Assembly: GCA_934725085.1 (NCBI GenBank)
Contig: CAKVAL010000045.1
Coordinates: forward strand, 1 to 11,040
Source: an uncultured Erysipelotrichaceae bacterium
Lineage (GTDB): Bacteria > Bacillota_I > Bacilli_A > Erysipelotrichales > Erysipelotrichaceae
Direction: 5' to 3'
Length of the DNA stretch: 11,040 nt
In this document: positions 7,597 to 11,040 of the stretch, in pieces
Numbering within the stretch: position 1 is the stretch's first letter
Layout: every line of letters begins with the position of its first letter
The notes under the pieces: model-generated
What the model was told of the DNA's origin: nothing
What the model saw: only the letters and a program-made list of their open reading frames with translations
The model's database searches: none
Translations under genes and position numbers: made by a program

Positions 7597-8413
7597 TATT
7601 TGCCTTTCTGTTTCTTGTACAAGTACCAAGAGAATATACTAAAGGCTTATTTTCCTTAACTGGTTGAATCTTTAATTCATCATATAACCAGTCATAGCCT
7701 TCATTATCAATCTTATAAACAAGTTCACTATCACCTTCTACCACAATCTTTCCATCCACAATAACATGAGCATGTGTTGGTTTAATTGAAGTAAAGAATC
7801 TTTCATAGTGAGATACAACCATTAAGCCAAGATTTGTTTCTTCTTTTAACTTTAAAATTGCATCACTAACTAGTTTAATCGCATCAACATCAAGACCTGA
7901 GTCAATTTCATCTAACATCGCAATAGATGGTTTAAGCATCATCATTTGTAAAATTTCATTACGCTTCTTTTCACCACCTGAAAAACCATCATTGACAAAA
8001 CGATGTGCTAAGTCTTCTTTCATTTTTAATTCTTTGATGCCCTTATCAATTTCCTTAATAAATTTAAATAATGAAATTGGAGTCTCACTTCTGGCATTGA
8101 TGGCAGCTCTTAAGAAATCAGAGTTGGTAACACCCGCAATCTCTTGAGGATATTGAAGAGCTAAGAATAAACCCTTCTTACTACGAGTATCAACACTCAT
8201 GCTTAAAACATCTTCACCATTGAAAGTGATAGAACCACCTGTAACTGTATAATTAGGATTTCCCATAATAGTTTGAAGAAGCGTTGACTTACCATTACCA
8301 TTAGGACCCATGATGGCATGAATTTCTCCCTCTTTTACTACTAAATCTATTCCTTTTAAGATCTCTTTATCTTTTACACTAACATGTAAATCTTTTATTT
8401 CTAAAATATTCAT
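7589..8413 (-). CDS. sufC: Fe-S cluster assembly ATPase SufC
   Basis: SufC is the ABC-type ATPase that drives conformational change in the SufB-SufD dimer; it is cytoplasmic and not a transporter. Motifs are Walker A GPNGNGKST (36-44), Q-loop LALQYPQE (84-91), signature FSGGEKKRNE (144-153), Walker B with LDEIDSGLD (167-175) and H-loop SHYER (201-205). The 274 residues are longer than the usual 250 or so: after the family end YDWLYDEL (240-247) there is a tail of about 27 residues with LGTC (262-265). The tail is in frame and its last bases overlap sufD. It is first in the operon. The ATG at 8413 has GAGGTG five bases upstream and a promoter just above it. Confidence 0.97.
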   Translation of the reverse strand: MNILEIKDLHVSVKDKEILKGIDLVVKEGEIHAIMGPNGNGKSTLLQTIMGNPNYTVTGGSITFNGEDVLSMSVDTRSKKGLFLALQYPQEIAGVTNSDFLRAAINARSETPISLFKFIKEIDKGIKELKMKEDLAHRFVNDGFSGGEKKRNEILQMMMLKPSIAMLDEIDSGLDVDAIKLVSDAILKLKEETNLGLMVVSHYERFFTSIKPTHAHVIVDGKIVVEGDSELVYKIDNEGYDWLYDELKIQPVKENKPLVYSLGTCTRNRKANNG

Positions 8414-8431
8414 CTTTTCACCTCGCTAAAG

Positions 8432-8460
8432 ATTATAACACTATCAATTATTAATGATAA
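8432..8460 (-). promoter_or_regulatory. suf operon promoter
   Basis: On the minus strand TTATCA (8460-8455) and TATAAT (8437-8432) have a 17-base spacer. Transcription would start near 8425, leaving a leader of about a dozen bases that just covers the ribosome site (AGGTG at 8423-8419). Confidence 0.65.
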
Positions 8461-8466
8461 AAAGAC

Positions 8467-8509
8467 TATCCCTAGGTATATGTGAAATTAGACTGAATTA
8501 TTAGGCTAA
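8467..8509. promoter_or_regulatory. Possible operator sites between the divergent suf and foldase promoters
   Basis: Two dyads lie between the -35 boxes of the divergent promoters. TATCCCTAGGTATA (8467-8480) is a 14-base palindrome with one mismatched pair around CCTAGG. TTAGACT (8488-8494) and AGGCTAA (8503-8509) are inverted repeats with one mismatch, eight bases apart. Neither matches a regulator site I can name with confidence, and no regulator gene is in the window. Confidence 0.25.
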
Positions 8510-8512
8510 AAA

Positions 8513-8541
8513 TTGTTTTAAGTAAGCCACTATTGTATAAT
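8513..8541 (+). promoter_or_regulatory. Promoter of the foldase-lipoprotein-HIT operon
   Basis: TTGTTT (8513-8518) and TATAAT (8536-8541) are separated by 17 bases. The transcript would start near 8548, just before the AGGAGG ribosome site at 8553-8558, which stands six bases from the ATG at 8565. Confidence 0.7.
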
Positions 8542-8564
8542 TTAGAGGTTTTAGGAGGTTCCAA

Positions 8565-9605
8565 ATGGAATTTAAAGATATTCTTAAAAAATACTGGTTC
8601 TTATTACTAGTAGCAATTGGCTTACTAGTATATGTAGTTGTTTATTGTGTGCAAGCTTATTCAAATCGTACTGTTTATGTTAACGCAAAACAAGAAGATG
8701 GTAAGTCTATCGTTTATACATTAAATAATGAAAATTATTATGCAGATGACTTATATGAAGAATTATATGCATCTCTTGGTGAAAGTGCTTCTTTAGTTAA
8801 GTGGTCAAAGGATGTTATTACTTCAGCTGTAGAAACAACTGATGAAGTAAGCAACATGGCTAATAATTATTACTCTTATATCGTTTCTCAAAACGATAAG
8901 ACTAAGATTGATACATCACTAAAGAATAGTGGTTACGCAAATGGTTTTGATGATTTAAAGGAATATTGTCTAGATATGGTTAAGTCTCAATTATTCTATA
9001 ATGACTATTTCCGTAATAACTTTGATACATATGTACCAAACTTACTTGAAACTTTAAAGCCTCGTAAGGTTTATCACATTTTAGTTAAAGTAGCTGATGT
9101 AGGTAGTGCAACTGGCGATAATGGTTCAACTGTAAGAAGCGCTAACTTAACAACTGAAGAAACTGAAAAGTATAACGCAGTTATTTCAGCTCTAGAAAAT
9201 GGTGAAGACTTCAAGGAAATCGCTAAGAAGTATTCAGATGATGGCAGTGCAAGTGAAGGTGGCTACTTAGGCATCTATACAACAACAAGTTCTAAGAGCA
9301 CATTTGTGAGTGAATTTGCTAATGCGTTAAATGAAGCTGAAACAGGAACAGTAACCGAACCTGTACTTAGCCAATATGGTTATCATTGGATTTATACAGA
9401 AGAAGTTACAAACGATGAACTTAAGGAAAGTGATCAATTCTTAAGTGAAGTAGCTAATAACTATAACTTTGCCTCAATCAAGGCTGTAAAAGAAAAGAGT
9501 GATGAGTTAGGTTTTGAGATCGTTAGTGATAAGCTTAATGAAATCATTAATAGCTATATTGAATTAGCTGATAAGGAATTAAACGGAAGCGAGGAAGCTG
9601 AATAA
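8565..9605 (+). CDS. Membrane-anchored parvulin-type peptidylprolyl isomerase (PrsA-like foldase)
   Basis: This 346-residue protein probably folds secreted proteins outside the membrane. Residues 11-32 form one hydrophobic segment after a short charged start (FKDILKKYW), so the protein is likely held by an uncleaved N-terminal anchor with the rest outside; there is no lipobox, unlike Bacillus PrsA. A helical chaperone-type region spans about 55-155. The parvulin (PpiC) domain spans about 157-270, with RKVYHILVKV (157-166), FKEIAKKYSDDGSASEGGYL (206-225), EFANALNEAETGTVTEPV (240-257) and YGYHWIY (261-267). The HIL start and GYHW end are the usual edges of this fold. A helical C-terminal tail follows. 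The stop codon shares one base with the next gene's ATG (TAATG). PrsA-type function is inferred from fold and anchor. Confidence 0.88.
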   Translation: MEFKDILKKYWFLLLVAIGLLVYVVVYCVQAYSNRTVYVNAKQEDGKSIVYTLNNENYYADDLYEELYASLGESASLVKWSKDVITSAVETTDEVSNMANNYYSYIVSQNDKTKIDTSLKNSGYANGFDDLKEYCLDMVKSQLFYNDYFRNNFDTYVPNLLETLKPRKVYHILVKVADVGSATGDNGSTVRSANLTTEETEKYNAVISALENGEDFKEIAKKYSDDGSASEGGYLGIYTTTSSKSTFVSEFANALNEAETGTVTEPVLSQYGYHWIYTEEVTNDELKESDQFLSEVANNYNFASIKAVKEKSDELGFEIVSDKLNEIINSYIELADKELNGSEEAE

Positions 9606-10477
9606 TGAAAAAGGTATTATTAGTATTAGCATGTTTATTAGCTTTAACAGCTTGTGGTTCTAATCACTATTCAAGTGTGAGTGATGGAACAGAGGTAATC
9701 TATAAGGACGCTAAGGGTAATTCATTTACTAAGGAAGACTTATATGAAACAATGAAGAATAATGATGTTACTGACTTATTAAAGATTAACTTGATTAAGA
9801 AATTAGCTAACTTTGAGGGTATCGATATGGATGAAATTGTTAATTCTGTTGAGGAACAAACAAATGGTATGATCGATGCAGGATATGAAACATTTATTAC
9901 TTCATATTATGGTACAGTTGATAACTACAAGAAGAGTTATATTGCAAATGAAGCTTTAACTAGATTAATTAAGGCTGAGGTAGAGGCTAACTTCGATACT
10001 TATAAAGAAGACTATAATCCATATAAGGCTGAAATCGTTAAGTTTGATACTAAGGAAGCTGCTGAAGCGGTACTTGAAGCTGTAAATAATTCAGAAAATA
10101 CATTTGAATATGCATGTACTGAAAATGGTTATACTGATGAAGTAACTGAAAAAGTATATAGTGATAAGAGTAATGATTTACCTGCTGAAGTTAAGGAATA
10201 TGTCTTAAACGCAAAAGAAAATGGTTTATCAAATGTAATCGAAGTAACTACAGCTATCAATGATTCTGAAGGTAATTCAAGTGTAAACAACACTTATTAT
10301 CTAGTTAATTTAACTTCTAAGAATGTAGAAGACTTCCATGATGAATTTGTAACTCTAGTAAGCGAAAATATCGATAAGGATACAATCATCAACAAGTTAT
10401 TAGAGAAGTATAACTTAGAAGTTCATGATCAAAGAATCTATGAATTATTAAAAGCTCAATATGAGGCTGTAAAATAA
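9605..10477 (+). CDS. Lipoprotein with a degenerate PrsA/SurA-like architecture
   Basis: This 290-residue protein begins with a lipoprotein signal: basic MKK, a hydrophobic core, and lipobox LTAC (14-17) with C17 as the lipidated residue. After it, VIYKDAKGNSFTKEDLYETM (31-50) resembles the matching part of the preceding foldase. A helical region with a chaperone-like pattern runs to about 135. Residues about 145-245 look like a parvulin fold that has lost its usual motifs: YKAEIVKFDTKEAAEAVLEA takes the place of the HILV strand and following helix, and a strand YYLVNLTSK closes the unit. The clear GGYLG and GYHW signatures of active parvulins are absent. I infer a non-catalytic or altered extracytoplasmic chaperone. 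A ribosome site AGGA lies nine bases before the ATG, which overlaps the foldase stop by one base. Confidence 0.75.
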   Translation: MKKVLLVLACLLALTACGSNHYSSVSDGTEVIYKDAKGNSFTKEDLYETMKNNDVTDLLKINLIKKLANFEGIDMDEIVNSVEEQTNGMIDAGYETFITSYYGTVDNYKKSYIANEALTRLIKAEVEANFDTYKEDYNPYKAEIVKFDTKEAAEAVLEAVNNSENTFEYACTENGYTDEVTEKVYSDKSNDLPAEVKEYVLNAKENGLSNVIEVTTAINDSEGNSSVNNTYYLVNLTSKNVEDFHDEFVTLVSENIDKDTIINKLLEKYNLEVHDQRIYELLKAQYEAVK

Positions 10478-10869
10478 TGTGTATCTTCTGTGAGATTGTT
10501 AATGGGAATATCCCTTCTAAGAAAGTCTATGAAGATGATAACTTCTTGGCTATCTTGGATTTAAGTCAAACAACTTATGGTCATACACTAGTTATGCCAA
10601 AGAAACATTATGATAACTTCTTGGATATGCCAGCTAATGAAGCAGGTAAACTTATGGAAGTTGTCAATATTGTAGCCAACAAGATTTATAAGAATCTAAA
10701 TTGTAATGGATGCAATATCCTTATGAATACAAATGAGGTTGCAGGACAAACAGTTATGCATACTCATGTTCATATTATTCCAAGATACAATGAAAATGAT
10801 TCTATTGAGATCAAATTCACTGAAAACAAATTCAATCTTGATGAAGTCTTAAGCAAGATTAATGGTTAA
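10477..10869 (+). CDS. hit: HIT-family nucleotide-binding hydrolase (Hit/HinT-like)
   Basis: HIT proteins of this type hydrolyse adenosine or nucleoside phosphoramidates or related nucleotides in the cytoplasm. The 130 residues are close to the family's usual length. The histidine triad HTHVHII (95-101) holds H95, H97 and catalytic H99. An N-terminal C-x-x-C (MCIFCEI, C2 and C5) with H44 in PKKHYDN suggests the structural zinc site common in Firmicute members. FLAILDLSQTTYGHTLVMPK (23-42) is the usual second strand region. Its ATG shares one base with the lipoprotein stop codon, with GAGG ten bases upstream. In Bacillus subtilis hit lies in the same neighbourhood as prsA, so this association is a recurring one; whether the link is functional is unknown. 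Confidence 0.95.
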   Translation: MCIFCEIVNGNIPSKKVYEDDNFLAILDLSQTTYGHTLVMPKKHYDNFLDMPANEAGKLMEVVNIVANKIYKNLNCNGCNILMNTNEVAGQTVMHTHVHIIPRYNENDSIEIKFTENKFNLDEVLSKING

Positions 10870-10872
10870 CTT

Positions 10873-10915
10873 AAAAGACTATCTAAACAACAATAGCTTA
10901 TAGATAGTCTTTTTT
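10873..10915 (+). terminator. Intrinsic terminator of the foldase-lipoprotein-hit operon
   Basis: AAAAGACTATCTA (10873-10885) pairs perfectly over 13 bases with TAGATAGTCTTTT (10901-10913) around a 15-base loop. Six Ts (10910-10915) run off the downstream arm. It starts three bases after the hit stop codon. The reverse strand has only four Ts, so it is mainly one-directional. Confidence 0.9.
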
Positions 10916-11040
10916 AATAATTTACTTCTAGTATTGATGCTTTTCTATTTCTGTATTTACTATATAAATTATATATGCCTTTTTGACTATCTTTTTATAT
11001 CTTCTCAAATGTCCGCAAAGCCTTATTTTATCGGCTCTAC
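10916..11040. other. AT-rich right edge with no confident gene
   Basis: Nothing here can be named. On the minus strand one frame stays open from the window edge (11038) down to a TAG at 10930-10928, about 36 codons, with a basic stretch CGHLRRYKKIVKKA. It could be the C-terminal end of a gene entering from the right, or chance. GACTATCTTTTT (10985-10996) repeats the arm of the hit terminator. The last eight bases are GGCTCTAC. Confidence 0.3.

Noticed and set aside
7597..7629. Longer SufD starting at TTG 7629
   Set aside because: It would begin well inside sufC without a ribosome site; the ATG at 7596 has AAAGG at the right distance.
10873..10915. A promoter nested in the hit terminator like those at the other two terminators
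   Set aside because: The minus strand has TTGTTG in the loop, but no -10 box stands at a workable distance on either strand.

Overview
The window looks like a chromosomal core segment of a low-GC Firmicute. It is AT-rich, its promoters have TATAAT boxes, its ribosome binding sites are AGGAGG-type, and its suf operon runs C-D-S-U-B with sufU. The short SufD, the DUF975/CmpB membrane protein and the general protein style suggest the Erysipelotrichia or a relative. That placement is an impression from gene content, not a computed result.

Left half, minus strand, read right to left. The suf operon (sufC, sufD, sufS, sufU, sufB; 8413 down to 3842) encodes a complete SUF iron-sulfur cluster assembly machine. 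All its genes overlap their neighbours by 4 to 10 bases. It ends at a hairpin terminator over the sufB stop codon. A new promoter starts in that same hairpin and drives a two-gene membrane operon: a 592-residue protein joining a DUF975 region to a CmpB-like (PF06541) region, then a membrane-anchored metallophosphoesterase. A second hairpin terminator lies over the phosphoesterase stop codon, and a TATAAT box follows it just before priA. The priA gene (primosomal helicase) runs off the left edge after about 262 codons.

Right half, plus strand. Diverging from sufC is a three-gene operon: a membrane-anchored parvulin-type foldase of the PrsA kind, a lipoprotein that looks like its degenerate sister, and a HIT-family nucleotide hydrolase. 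It ends in a strong hairpin terminator at 10873-10915. The last 125 bases hold no gene I can name.

Most of the window is housekeeping. The parts most worth a second look are the two terminator/promoter composites, which share the 9-mer GTTGTAATA in the hairpin region; the likely leaderless priA start; the DUF975-CmpB/phosphoesterase pair; the very short cysteine-rich SufD; and the active/degenerate foldase pair. I found no tRNA, rRNA, CRISPR array, complete mobile element or clearly new defence or metabolic system.
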